From a bacterium (GTDB lineage: Bacteria; Chloroflexota; Dormibacteria; Aeolococcales; Bog-877), in NCBI GenBank assembly GCA_021844355.1, contig JAKBTP010000101.1:1-34483 (forward strand): 34,483 nucleotides of DNA, given 5' to 3'. Shown here one piece after another: positions 1 to 5,753 of the stretch (position 1 is the stretch's first letter; each line of letters opens with the position of its first letter). Made by a program: the position numbers and the translations under genes. The notes beneath the pieces were generated by a model, which worked only from the letters and a program-made list of their open reading frames with translations, was not told the origin of the DNA and ran no database searches.

Positions 1-2
1 CC

Positions 3-233
3 GGAGCGCCACTCTCCGTGGACGGCCTCCCGGCCAGGATGGAGCAGGGAGCGAATGCCATCCCCGTCTGCCGTGGGCTCGGAGCAGGCAGCGGCGTCTC
101 GGTGGTGGTGGCTCGTCCCCAGGCCCCTGGCAACTACTTCGAGTTCACCGCCTGCATGCGCGGTCCGCACCTCGGCGACGAGACCTCCCTGGCCATGGCG
201 ATGCTGAACTCCGCGCGATTCAGCGCCGGCTGA
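3..233 (+). CDS. C-terminal fragment of an unrecognised protein (5' end outside the window)
   Basis: The reading frame is open from the first bases of the window to TGA at 231-233, so this is probably the tail of a longer gene; the GTG at 18 is not needed as a start. Third codon positions are mostly G or C, as in the clear genes nearby, which supports real coding. About 76 residues are visible, ending in a segment with one Cys (FTACMRG) and a helix-like end (DETSLAMAML). I recognise no family. The gene is followed by about 180 bp without a convincing ORF before the acetyltransferase gene. No function is proposed. Confidence 0.4.
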   Translation, partial: GAPLSVDGLPARMEQGANAIPVCRGLGAGSGVSVVVARPQAPGNYFEFTACMRGPHLGDETSLAMAMLNSARFSAG

Positions 234-411
234 CCTCCCCCGCCGACCGCCGGCGAAGAGCGCCTAGCCCTCCTCCAATCGGTGGCGGTATGGAGGACGG
301 CGAGGCTGGAGCTTGACTAGGCCGGCTCTGGATGCTTGAGTACGCGCAGCGCGGCCAGAGCCGCCCCCGGCATCTGCCCTGTGCGCTCGCCCGCCTCGGA
401 GGTCGTCGCCG

Positions 412-978
412 ATGGTGTATCAGATCCGTCCCCTGGATTCCTCCACCTGGGAGGCGTTCGCGGAGCTGGTGGAGCGCAACAACGGGATTTTCGGGGGCTG
501 CTGGTGCATCGGGTATCACCCGGAGTGTGGCCAGCGGGGGATCAGCTACCGGGCGGTGAAGGAGCGCCGGGTCCGCAGCGGTGAGGCGCACGCCGCCCTG
601 GTCTTCGACGGAGATGGCCGGGCCCAAGGATGGTGCCAGTTCGGCGACCCTGAGGAGCTCTCCAACATCAAGCACGCGCGGGAGTACTTCAAGGACGCGC
701 CGCCTCGTCCGGACTGGCGGATCACCTGCTTCTACGTCGACCGGCGGCACCGCCGCCAGGGCATTGCCCGGGCGGCGCTGGAGGGAGCGCTCGAGGAGAT
801 CGCCCGCTGTGGCGGTGGTCTGGTGGAGGCGATTCCTGAGGTCACTGCCGGCCGCGAGGCCCAGGGGCGCTTCCTCTTCAGCGCAAGCGTCGAACTCTTC
901 GAGGAGCATGGCTTCACCAGGGTCCGCCAGGTGGGGAAACACGCGTGGATCGTGAGCCGCACCGTACATCCCAGCTGA
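412..978 (+). CDS. GNAT-family N-acetyltransferase
   Basis: A 188-residue GCN5-related acetyltransferase that would transfer an acetyl group from acetyl-CoA to an unidentified amine. The acetyl-CoA loop is visible as RRHRRQGIARAAL (about residues 110-122), following a beta strand (ITCFYVD), the standard A-motif order. The N-terminal part carries GGCWCIGYH, typical of a GNAT subgroup often annotated only as 'GNAT family'. The ATG at 412 is preceded by GGAGGT with about 8 nt spacing, which fixes the start. A TTGACT sits about 95 bp upstream without a good -10 partner. The gene is monocistronic: the next gene runs convergently and ends 28 bp downstream. Family assignment is firm; substrate unknown. 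Confidence 0.85.
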   Translation: MVYQIRPLDSSTWEAFAELVERNNGIFGGCWCIGYHPECGQRGISYRAVKERRVRSGEAHAALVFDGDGRAQGWCQFGDPEELSNIKHAREYFKDAPPRPDWRITCFYVDRRHRRQGIARAALEGALEEIARCGGGLVEAIPEVTAGREAQGRFLFSASVELFEEHGFTRVRQVGKHAWIVSRTVHPS

Positions 979-1006
979 GCTGGGGCGGTCACGCCCGGGG
1001 ACGCCC

Positions 1007-1447
1007 CTAGTGGCAGGAGTGCCCGTACAGACGCGCCACGGCCCGTTCGGCTGCCGCGCGCACCCGCGGCACGGGATCTTCCATCATCACGACGATGGCG
1101 CTCAGGGCCTCTTCCGGGCACTGCCGCGCGACAACCTTGGCTGCCATTTCGCGGACCCGCCACGCGGGGTCGGCGGTGGCACGCATGACCGCGGGCACCG
1201 CCGCCGGGTCCCACGCGTACAGGAGTCCCCGGCACCCCCAAACCCGCGGCCAGTAGCCATCCCTGCCCCCCTCGCGGCCGGACAGGACGAGGTCTGCGTG
1301 CGGGCCCCCGAGTGCCCGGACCAGGTCATCGTCGGCGCCGTGTCCTTCAAGCAGCTCGATGCAGCCGGCGACCACCGACGGCTTGCCCCGGTGTGCGCAC
1401 TCGGCCTCCACGCTCTGCCTCGGAGTAATGCCCCAAATGCTCCGCAC
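1007..1447 (-). CDS. HEAT-repeat domain protein
   Basis: A 146-residue protein with two HEAT/armadillo-like helical repeats in its C-terminal half (AAVPAVMRATADPAWRVREMA and the following EDPVPRVRAAAERAVARL). HEAT repeats form superhelical protein-binding scaffolds. The middle segment (LVRALGGPHADLVLSGREGG, then YWPRVWGCRGLLYAWD) resembles small HEAT proteins I associate with actinobacteria, recalled and not searched. The proposed start is GTG at 1447; no clear Shine-Dalgarno is seen. A CAGACT hexamer lies 6 nt before it, matching the leaderless spacing seen elsewhere in this window, but only weakly. It lies downstream of vapC on the same strand after a 127-bp gap. No catalytic motif; role unknown. 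Confidence 0.75.
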   Translation of the reverse strand: MRSIWGITPRQSVEAECAHRGKPSVVAGCIELLEGHGADDDLVRALGGPHADLVLSGREGGRDGYWPRVWGCRGLLYAWDPAAVPAVMRATADPAWRVREMAAKVVARQCPEEALSAIVVMMEDPVPRVRAAAERAVARLYGHSCH

Positions 1448-1574
1448 TGCGCCAGTCTGCCTGAAAGAAGTGGACAGGATGGCGACCCTTTGGGGCCGCT
1501 ACCTCAGACACCCACTGTCCGCGCCGCTGCGTCGGGCAGAGCGGGTGCCGGTCCGGTGGGCACCGGCGAAGGCG

Positions 1575-1994
1575 CTATGCCCTTCTGCCGAGCCAGCGGA
1601 CGGTGACTCCTGCCTCCTCTGCCACTCGGAACTCAGGGTCACCTGTGAGCACTGGGCAATCGAGCACCGATGCGGCGGCGGCGGCGAAGGCGTCGGCATA
1701 GCTGATCCCGCCCCGCGCCTTGATGGCAGCTGCCCGGCGCACGAGAGTGTCATCGGTGCCGATCCAGCGAATCGGCACCCCGTCGGCCCGGGTCTCGGCG
1801 CGAAGATTCGCCCACACCTCGTCTGCTGCTCGGGCTCCGGAAGCGCGTTCGAGGATGTAGGCGATCTCTCCGAGGTTGACCAGGGTCATCCACGGCTCAC
1901 CGGTCCGCAGGATCTCCTCGACCTCCTCCCACCCAGGTTCCTGCCCGAGAAAGGTGAGGATCGCGTGGGCGTCCAGGACGACGCGATCAGCCAT
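1575..1994 (-). CDS. vapC: PIN-domain ribonuclease toxin (VapC type)
   Basis: A 139-residue single PIN domain. The four acidic residues expected of a VapC Mg2+-dependent RNase are present in order: D8 (VLDAHAIL), E43 (NLGEIAY), D101 (YADAFAAA) and D119 (TGDPEF). Known family members cleave tRNA or rRNA when released from their antitoxin. The ATG at 1994 lies inside the end of the upstream AbrB-type gene (8-bp overlap), giving tight translational coupling that fits a type II toxin-antitoxin pair. The protein is full length and no key residue is missing, so it looks active. It is transcribed from the antitoxin promoter at about 2234-2262. The RNA target cannot be read from sequence. Confidence 0.88.
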   Translation of the reverse strand: MADRVVLDAHAILTFLGQEPGWEEVEEILRTGEPWMTLVNLGEIAYILERASGARAADEVWANLRAETRADGVPIRWIGTDDTLVRRAAAIKARGGISYADAFAAAAASVLDCPVLTGDPEFRVAEEAGVTVRWLGRRA

Positions 1995-2214
1995 CCTCGC
2001 GCTTGCGATCCCGGGCGCGCTCCTTCAGCAGCGTTGCGGTCAGCGTGCCACCGTGGAAGCGCCCCCGCAACTGCTCCACCGAGAGCAGCGGCTTGGGAAC
2101 CAGGTCGCCGCCTCGCTCCAACCACACCACCTTCGTGCCTGGCGGGAACCCGTAGCGGTTGCGCAGCGGCTCGGGGATGGTGACCTGCCCCTTCGGGTTT
2201 ACCGTGGTGACCAT
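1987..2214 (-). CDS. vapB: AbrB/SpoVT-fold antitoxin (VapB/MazE type)
   Basis: A 75-residue protein whose N-terminus (TTVNPKGQVTIPEPLRNRYG) is a textbook swapped-hairpin AbrB DNA-binding domain. The Arg/Lys-rich C-terminus (LLKERARDRKREDG) is the likely toxin-binding tail. The ORF track extends it to 2421, but the correct start is ATG at 2214: it has GGAGGT at 2222-2227 with 7 nt spacing, and the extension would run through the operator and the intergenic hairpins. It probably neutralises the overlapping PIN toxin and represses its own promoter, where an imperfect palindrome lies in the -10/-35 spacer. Assignment of the domain is firm; VapB versus MazE naming rests on the PIN partner. Confidence 0.87.
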   Translation of the reverse strand: MVTTVNPKGQVTIPEPLRNRYGFPPGTKVVWLERGGDLVPKPLLSVEQLRGRFHGGTLTATLLKERARDRKREDG

Positions 2215-2233
2215 TCGTATTACCTCCGCTCTC

Positions 2234-2262
2234 AGTGTACTACGGAGCCGGACCTGTAGTGA
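2234..2262 (-). promoter_or_regulatory. vapBC promoter with palindromic operator
   Basis: On the minus strand a TACACT -10 (2239-2234) lies about 20 nt before the vapB start and just upstream of its Shine-Dalgarno. The spacer and -35 region are filled by an imperfect 22-bp palindrome at 2239-2260: arms ACTAC and GTAGT are perfect, the centre CCGG is palindromic, and 8 of 11 positions match overall. AbrB-fold antitoxins typically autorepress by binding such sites, so this is the likely operator. The -35 hexamer (TCACTA) is poor, as is common for repressed promoters. Confidence 0.5.
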
Positions 2263-2340
2263 TCGGCGGAGTCCGCTGGCGCAGGCGAGTGTCTCGGCAC
2301 CCCCACTCGGCTGTCCCCGTCGGTGGCGAGAGCAAGCCCC

Positions 2341-2355
2341 GGTCGCGAGGCGACC
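2341..2355. repeat. Perfect 6-3-6 inverted repeat between tRNA-Gln and vapB
   Basis: GGTCGC-GAG-GCGACC forms a perfect GC-rich hairpin in the roughly 240-bp gap between tRNA-Gln and vapB. It lies downstream of tRNA-Gln on the minus strand and could act as a transcription terminator or processing stem, but no T-run follows it on either strand. Function is uncertain. Confidence 0.4.
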
Positions 2356-2395
2356 AACAGCGCCCTGCGCCTTTGACACCTCGGAATCGCACCCA

Positions 2396-2414
2396 ACTTG
2401 CAACTCTTGCAAGT
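2396..2414. repeat. Perfect 8-3-8 inverted repeat ACTTGCAA-CTC-TTGCAAGT
   Basis: A 19-bp inverted repeat with two perfect 8-bp arms around a 3-bp centre, 43 bp past the 3' end of tRNA-Gln. It is noticeably less GC-rich than the surrounding DNA, which makes it look selected. It could be a repressor operator or a short hairpin. No T-run follows on the minus strand (TTGGGTGCG), so a classical terminator is unlikely. No other copy was noticed in the window. Confidence 0.5.
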
Positions 2415-2456
2415 GGTTCATGCCAAGGAGTCAGGTGCTCCTGTCGAAGTGGGGCG

Positions 2457-2528
2457 CTGGGGCGGGAGGGGTCGAACCTCCGATCTCCTGATCCAGAGTC
2501 AGGCGCCTTACCACTTGGCCACGCCCCA
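2457..2528 (-). tRNA. tRNA-Gln (anticodon CTG)
   Basis: The minus strand folds as a 72-nt tRNA. The acceptor arm TGGGGCG pairs with CGCCCCA and is followed by discriminator G. The D-loop region reads GGCCAAGTGGTAAGGC, the anticodon stem CCTGA/TCAGG encloses CTCTGGA with T33 then CTG, and the T-arm is GGAGG-TTCGACC-CCTCC. CTG reads CAG, so this is glutamine. No CCA is encoded. It lies 42 bp downstream of gltX on the same strand and could be co-transcribed with it. Confidence 0.95.
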
Positions 2529-2554
2529 ATGGCGGCCGGGACCGCCCAGGTCAG

Positions 2555-2560
2555 ATACTA
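2555..2560 (-). promoter_or_regulatory. Possible -10 element for tRNA-Gln
   Basis: On the minus strand, TAGTAT occurs between the gltX stop and tRNA-Gln, about 26 nt before the mature 5' end. This would allow independent transcription with a short leader. No good -35 was found, so read-through from gltX remains possible. Confidence 0.3.
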
Positions 2561-2570
2561 ACTGCCCGCC

Positions 2571-4061
2571 TCAGAGATCAGCCGAGCCTCGCAGCTCCTC
2601 AAGGGCGCGCCGCAGCCTTCGGTCCACCACATCCGGGCCCAGGAGGCGGGCACAGGCGTCGAGCGGAGGAGAGACCTCCTGCCCGGTCAGGGCGATCCGC
2701 ACCACCCGCATCAGGCGGCGGACCTCGGCCTTGGCTCCGACCGCGGAGCTCGCCGCCGCAGAGCTGGCCAGGGCACGGAGCGCGTCCATGAGGCCACCCG
2801 GGCCGCGCTGGAACACCGGCAGGGCGGTCTCGAGGAAGTCATGTGCAGCCATTCGGGAGAGTGACCCGTGAAGCATGCTGGCGCTCGGCTCCGGGTCGGT
2901 CCAAGCGAAGGCCAGCAGGCCGGGCACCTCGTCGAGCCTCCGTATCCGCTCCTGCACCATCTCCGCGATGGGCTCGAGCTGCTCCGCCGACGCCTGGGGC
3001 AGGAACGGACCCAGCCTGCGGCCCAGCTCTCCGGGGCTCAGCCGGCGGATCCAGACACCGTTCAGGTAGTCGAGCCGCTGCCCATCGAAGACCGCTGGGC
3101 TGGACTGGAGCCGCTCGAAGGTCATCCTGGCACGAAGTTCGGAGAGGGTGAAGACCTCCTCCTCGGTCCCCGGGGACCATCCCAGGAAGGCCAGGAAGTT
3201 GACGAGCGCCTCGGGAAGATAGCCCATCTCCCGGTACTCTGAGACCGCGGCGGCCCCGTGGCGCTTGGCCAGCTTCTGGCGATCAGGGCCGAGGACCAGA
3301 GGAACGTGGGCCAGTTCAGGGGGACTCCACCCCAGTGCTCGGTAGAGCACCAGGTGCTTGGGGGTGGAGGGGAGCCACTCCACCGCCCGCACCACGTGGG
3401 TCACCCCCATCAGGTGGTCGTCGACTACGTGGGCGAGGTGGTAGGTGGGGTAGCCGTCGGACTTGAGGAGCACCTGGTCGTCGATCTCGGCGTTGTCGAA
3501 GCGCTGAGGGCCGAGTACCAGGTCATCCCATGCCGACTCGCCCTCCGGCATCCGCAAGCGGACAACTTCGGGCCGCCCCTCAGCACGCAACTCAGACACC
3601 TCGTCCGGGCTCAGGTGTAAGCAGCGGCGGTCATACCGGGTGGGAAGCCCGCCCGCCCGCTGAGCGGCCCTCAGCTCCTCGAGCCTCTCCCGGCTGCAGA
3701 AGCAGGGGTAGGCGTTCCCTTCGGCCACCAGCTGGTCGGCGGCCGTCCGGTAGAGCGGCAGCCGCTCGGACTCCACGTAAGGGGCGCACGGCCCGCCCAG
3801 GTCGGGTCCCTCGTCCCACAGGAGGCCCAACCAGCGCAGCTCCGCCTGATACTCCAGGACGGACTCCGGGCGGTAGCGCTCCCGGTCGGTGTCCTCAATC
3901 CGCAGCAAAAAGCGCCCCTCGGGGCCGGCCAGGCAGTAGTTGAAGAGGGCCGTGCGCACATTGCCGATGTGCAGGGCGCCCGTGGGGCTGGGCGCGAAGC
4001 GCAGGCGCCGCCGGCCGGGAAGTGAGCTTGGCGTTGGCAGGGACGCCGGGCCCTCGCTCAA
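2571..4061 (-). CDS. gltX: Glutamyl-tRNA synthetase, probably non-discriminating
   Basis: A class I aminoacyl-tRNA synthetase that loads glutamate onto tRNA-Glu and, in lineages using the GatCAB route, also onto tRNA-Gln. The HIGH motif appears as ALHIGN (about residues 29-34) and KMSKR as KLAKR (about 263-267). A complete zinc site is visible as C-x-C...C-x-H (YPCFCSRE at about 119 and RRCLH at about 146). The C-terminal helical anticodon-binding region is present. The ORF track runs to 4361, but that extension overlaps a membrane protein gene and is not GluRS-like. The best start is TTG at 4061, overlapping the upstream TGA as TTGA and giving 496 residues, a normal length. There is no strong Shine-Dalgarno, so translation likely depends on coupling. 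Non-discrimination is inferred from the flanking tRNAs. Confidence 0.93.
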   Translation of the reverse strand: MSEGPASLPTPSSLPGRRRLRFAPSPTGALHIGNVRTALFNYCLAGPEGRFLLRIEDTDRERYRPESVLEYQAELRWLGLLWDEGPDLGGPCAPYVESERLPLYRTAADQLVAEGNAYPCFCSRERLEELRAAQRAGGLPTRYDRRCLHLSPDEVSELRAEGRPEVVRLRMPEGESAWDDLVLGPQRFDNAEIDDQVLLKSDGYPTYHLAHVVDDHLMGVTHVVRAVEWLPSTPKHLVLYRALGWSPPELAHVPLVLGPDRQKLAKRHGAAAVSEYREMGYLPEALVNFLAFLGWSPGTEEEVFTLSELRARMTFERLQSSPAVFDGQRLDYLNGVWIRRLSPGELGRRLGPFLPQASAEQLEPIAEMVQERIRRLDEVPGLLAFAWTDPEPSASMLHGSLSRMAAHDFLETALPVFQRGPGGLMDALRALASSAAASSAVGAKAEVRRLMRVVRIALTGQEVSPPLDACARLLGPDVVDRRLRRALEELRGSADL

Positions 4062-4324
4062 TGGTGCAGGACGATCAGATAGATGCCCATCGACAGGCAG
4101 CTGGCCAGGAGCAGGGCACCTGCCACGAGCCAGCCCTCCAGCCGGGAGGTCCGGAAGGTCACGTCGGCGCGGGCGTCGCTGCTCACCGCCACTCCCTCGG
4201 TGCCCAGGTTGGGGTACCTGGCCCTTAGGGCCGCTGGACCACTCTTCGCGGCGTCGGGCGCGTTCGTCTCGGGAGTCGATCTGCTGGGGTCGGGCCGACG
4301 GCGCCCGCTCCTTGTCTCGGCCAC
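4058..4324 (-). CDS. Small single-pass membrane protein upstream of gltX
   Basis: An 88-residue protein with a charged, Pro/Ser-rich N-terminus and one C-terminal transmembrane helix (GWLVAGALLLASCLSMGIYLIVL), ending two residues later in HH. It would be tail-anchored in the membrane with the N-terminus probably cytoplasmic. I do not recognise a family. The GTG start at 4324 lies exactly 6 nt after a perfect TATACT, suggesting a leaderless mRNA. Its stop overlaps the proposed gltX TTG start (TTGA), so ribosomes finishing this gene could start gltX. That coupling, more than conservation, is the evidence that it is real. It may act partly as a leader cistron. Confidence 0.55.
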   Translation of the reverse strand: MAETRSGRRRPDPSRSTPETNAPDAAKSGPAALRARYPNLGTEGVAVSSDARADVTFRTSRLEGWLVAGALLLASCLSMGIYLIVLHH

Positions 4325-4330
4325 CCTGCG

Positions 4331-4338
4331 AGTATAGG
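4331..4338. promoter_or_regulatory. Overlapping divergent -10 elements between gltX operon and tRNA-Glu
   Basis: The sequence AGTATAGG carries TATACT on the minus strand (4336-4331), 6 nt before the GTG start of the small membrane protein, and TATAGG on the plus strand (4333-4338), 15 nt before tRNA-Glu. TTGTCT at 4312-4317 is a possible plus-strand -35 with a short 15-nt spacer. The two promoters cannot easily be occupied at once, so gltX and tRNA-Glu transcription may compete. Confidence 0.5.
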
Positions 4339-4353
4339 CAACATCCCATCGCC

Positions 4354-4425
4354 GCCCGCATCGTCTAGCGGTCAGGACATCACCCTTTCAAGGTGGTAAC
4401 CGGGGTTCGACTCCCCGTGCGGGTA
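4354..4425 (+). tRNA. tRNA-Glu (anticodon TTC)
   Basis: A 72-nt cloverleaf. Acceptor GCCCGCA pairs with TGCGGGT (terminal G-U) and has discriminator A. The anticodon stem TCACC/GGTGG encloses CTTTCAA with T33 then TTC, and the T-arm is CGGGG-TTCGACT-CCCCG. TTC reads GAA/GAG, so this is glutamate. No CCA is encoded. It is divergent from the gltX operon, with its 5' end 29 bp from that operon's first codon. Confidence 0.95.
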
Positions 4426-4833
4426 GGGGGCCCCGTGCCCGGTGAGCTCAAGAGGCGGCTGGTAGGTGCGCTCGGGGTGGGTTCGCGAGAGGCGGCGGGT
4501 GAGTCTGGAATGCTGCGGCGCTCCCGGCGCCATGGGCCGGCGGCGGCGGAGCGGCTGAGCTCAAAGAAAGGCGAAGCCGCCGGGAAGATCGGCGGCGGTG
4601 CCGACTTTGCTCCGGGGCACGCCAAGGTAGTTACCACCGGGTCGCAGGTTAGGTGGGCTCGCGAGATCTCCCCGACCTTGTGTGCCGACATCCGCCGCGT
4701 GCGTGCACAGGTCCCGCCCGAGCCCTCCTGGGCCGGGGCCCCGCAGCTGACCGCGGGCCCGCCCTGGGTCACTCCCCGGAGCAGACGGGGCGGGATCCCC
4801 CATCCCCCACGTCGGTGCTGGTAGTTTGCTGCC
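4426..4833 (+). other. 408-bp gap without a convincing gene; one strong hairpin
   Basis: The ORFs listed here on both strands are low-complexity Arg/Gly/Pro shadows. The segment contains a perfect 7-bp stem, GCCGCCG-GGAAGAT-CGGCGGC at 4576-4596, and a GGGGCCCC palindrome near 4735. I compared it by eye with RNase P, SRP, tmRNA and cobalamin riboswitch cores and saw none. It may hold an unannotated small RNA or only spacer; the last bases form the OsmC-gene promoter. Confidence 0.4.
4822..4827 (+). promoter_or_regulatory. -10 element of a probable leaderless OsmC-like gene
   Basis: TAGTTT ends exactly 6 nt before the GTG start at 4834, placing the expected transcription start on the first base of the start codon. 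No Shine-Dalgarno precedes the GTG. The -35 region is not recognisable. Confidence 0.4.
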
Positions 4834-5316
4834 GTGCGGACCCATGAGTATCGGGCCACGGTCACCTGGACCGGGAACACCGACTCGGGTACCACTTCCT
4901 ACACCTCATACGGTCGGGACCACGAGGTGCGCGCGCCCAACCGGCCGCCGATCCTCGGGTCCTCCGATGCCGCCTTTCGGGGCGACCCCTTCCGGTACTC
5001 ACCAGAGGACCTCCTGGTCGCGGCCGTCAGCGCCTGCCACATGCTCTGGTACCTCCACCTCTGCGCCACGGCGGGCCTCTCCGCCACCGCGTACACAGAT
5101 GAGGTCGTCGGTGAGATGACAGAGCACCAGGACGGGAGCGGGGAGTTCCGGCGCGTGACATTGCGCCCCCGGGTCGAGCTGGCGCCCCCCGCCGACCTCG
5201 ACCTGGCGCTGGAGCTGCACCGCGAGGCTCACCGCCTCTGTTTCATCGCCCGTTCCGTCAACTTCGAGGTGCTATGCCAGCCGGAGGTCACGATCCGGGC
5301 CGGCGTGGGAAGCTGA
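4834..5316 (+). CDS. OsmC-family peroxiredoxin-like protein
   Basis: A 160-residue protein of the OsmC/YhfA group; family members reduce organic hydroperoxides through a pair of cysteines. The central helix with the first Cys is visible in LLVAAVSACHMLWYLHLC (about residues 61-78), and the second is in HRLCFIARSVNFEV (about 133-146), matching the usual two-Cys layout. The N-terminal YRATVTWTGN strand and the YSPEDLLVAAVSAC helix are typical. The second motif lacks the common CP, so peroxidase activity is likely but not certain. It has its own probable leaderless promoter and no operon partner: the next gene is convergent after 98 bp. Confidence 0.85.
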   Translation: MRTHEYRATVTWTGNTDSGTTSYTSYGRDHEVRAPNRPPILGSSDAAFRGDPFRYSPEDLLVAAVSACHMLWYLHLCATAGLSATAYTDEVVGEMTEHQDGSGEFRRVTLRPRVELAPPADLDLALELHREAHRLCFIARSVNFEVLCQPEVTIRAGVGS

Positions 5317-5414
5317 CGTCGAATGTCGCGGCCAGCCGGGGCGCGGCGTGCGCCGCTCCGGGGTGAACCGTGGGCAGTCGTCCTCACACGGAGGTTGCGG
5401 GCCTCCCCAACCCC

Positions 5415-5753
5415 CTAGTCGCGCGAGCTGAGCAGTGCCGCGGCGCCGAGGACGGCTCCCGGCAGGGCCCGCAGCCGCCCCTTCCCCACCCGGAGATGGA
5501 TGGCGTACAGGATGAGGTTCCCCACTCCGCACCCTCGGGCCAGCACCCTTGCTGGGCCACTGCGTGGAGCGGCGCTGGCGGCCCCGCCCAGGGCCAGCCA
5601 CATCCCCAGGCCGGCGATCGAGCCCACTGCGCGTCCCGGCGACTGTCGGAACAGTGACCGTCGGCGGACCCACACGAAGTGGGCGACGTCCGCGGCCCCC
5701 AGCCACCCGACGACGGCGAGCCCCGTCACCTCGCCAGGCGACGGCGACCTCAT
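5415..5753 (-). CDS. Small hydrophobic membrane protein coupled to a PucR regulator
   Basis: A 112-residue protein with two or three hydrophobic segments (VTGLAVVGWLGAADVAHFVWV, AGLGMWLALGGAASAA and ALPGAVLGAAALL), interrupted by Arg-rich loops. I do not recognise a family. The ATG start overlaps the stop of the upstream PucR-type gene (ATGA), giving translational coupling and supporting that it is real. It could be a membrane partner or a target of the regulator, but nothing in the sequence names a function. Confidence 0.55.
   Translation of the reverse strand: MRSPSPGEVTGLAVVGWLGAADVAHFVWVRRRSLFRQSPGRAVGSIAGLGMWLALGGAASAAPRSGPARVLARGCGVGNLILYAIHLRVGKGRLRALPGAVLGAAALLSSRD

Noticed and set aside
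1359-2183. 274-residue plus-strand ORF over vapBC
   Set aside because: Antisense to a clear PIN toxin and AbrB antitoxin.
2571-4361. Full 596-residue version of gltX
   Set aside because: The first 100 residues overlap the membrane protein gene in another frame, cross its promoter and look nothing like GluRS.
4393-4824. 143-residue plus-strand ORF after tRNA-Glu
   Set aside because: It begins inside the tRNA and has no domain, Shine-Dalgarno or family-like composition.
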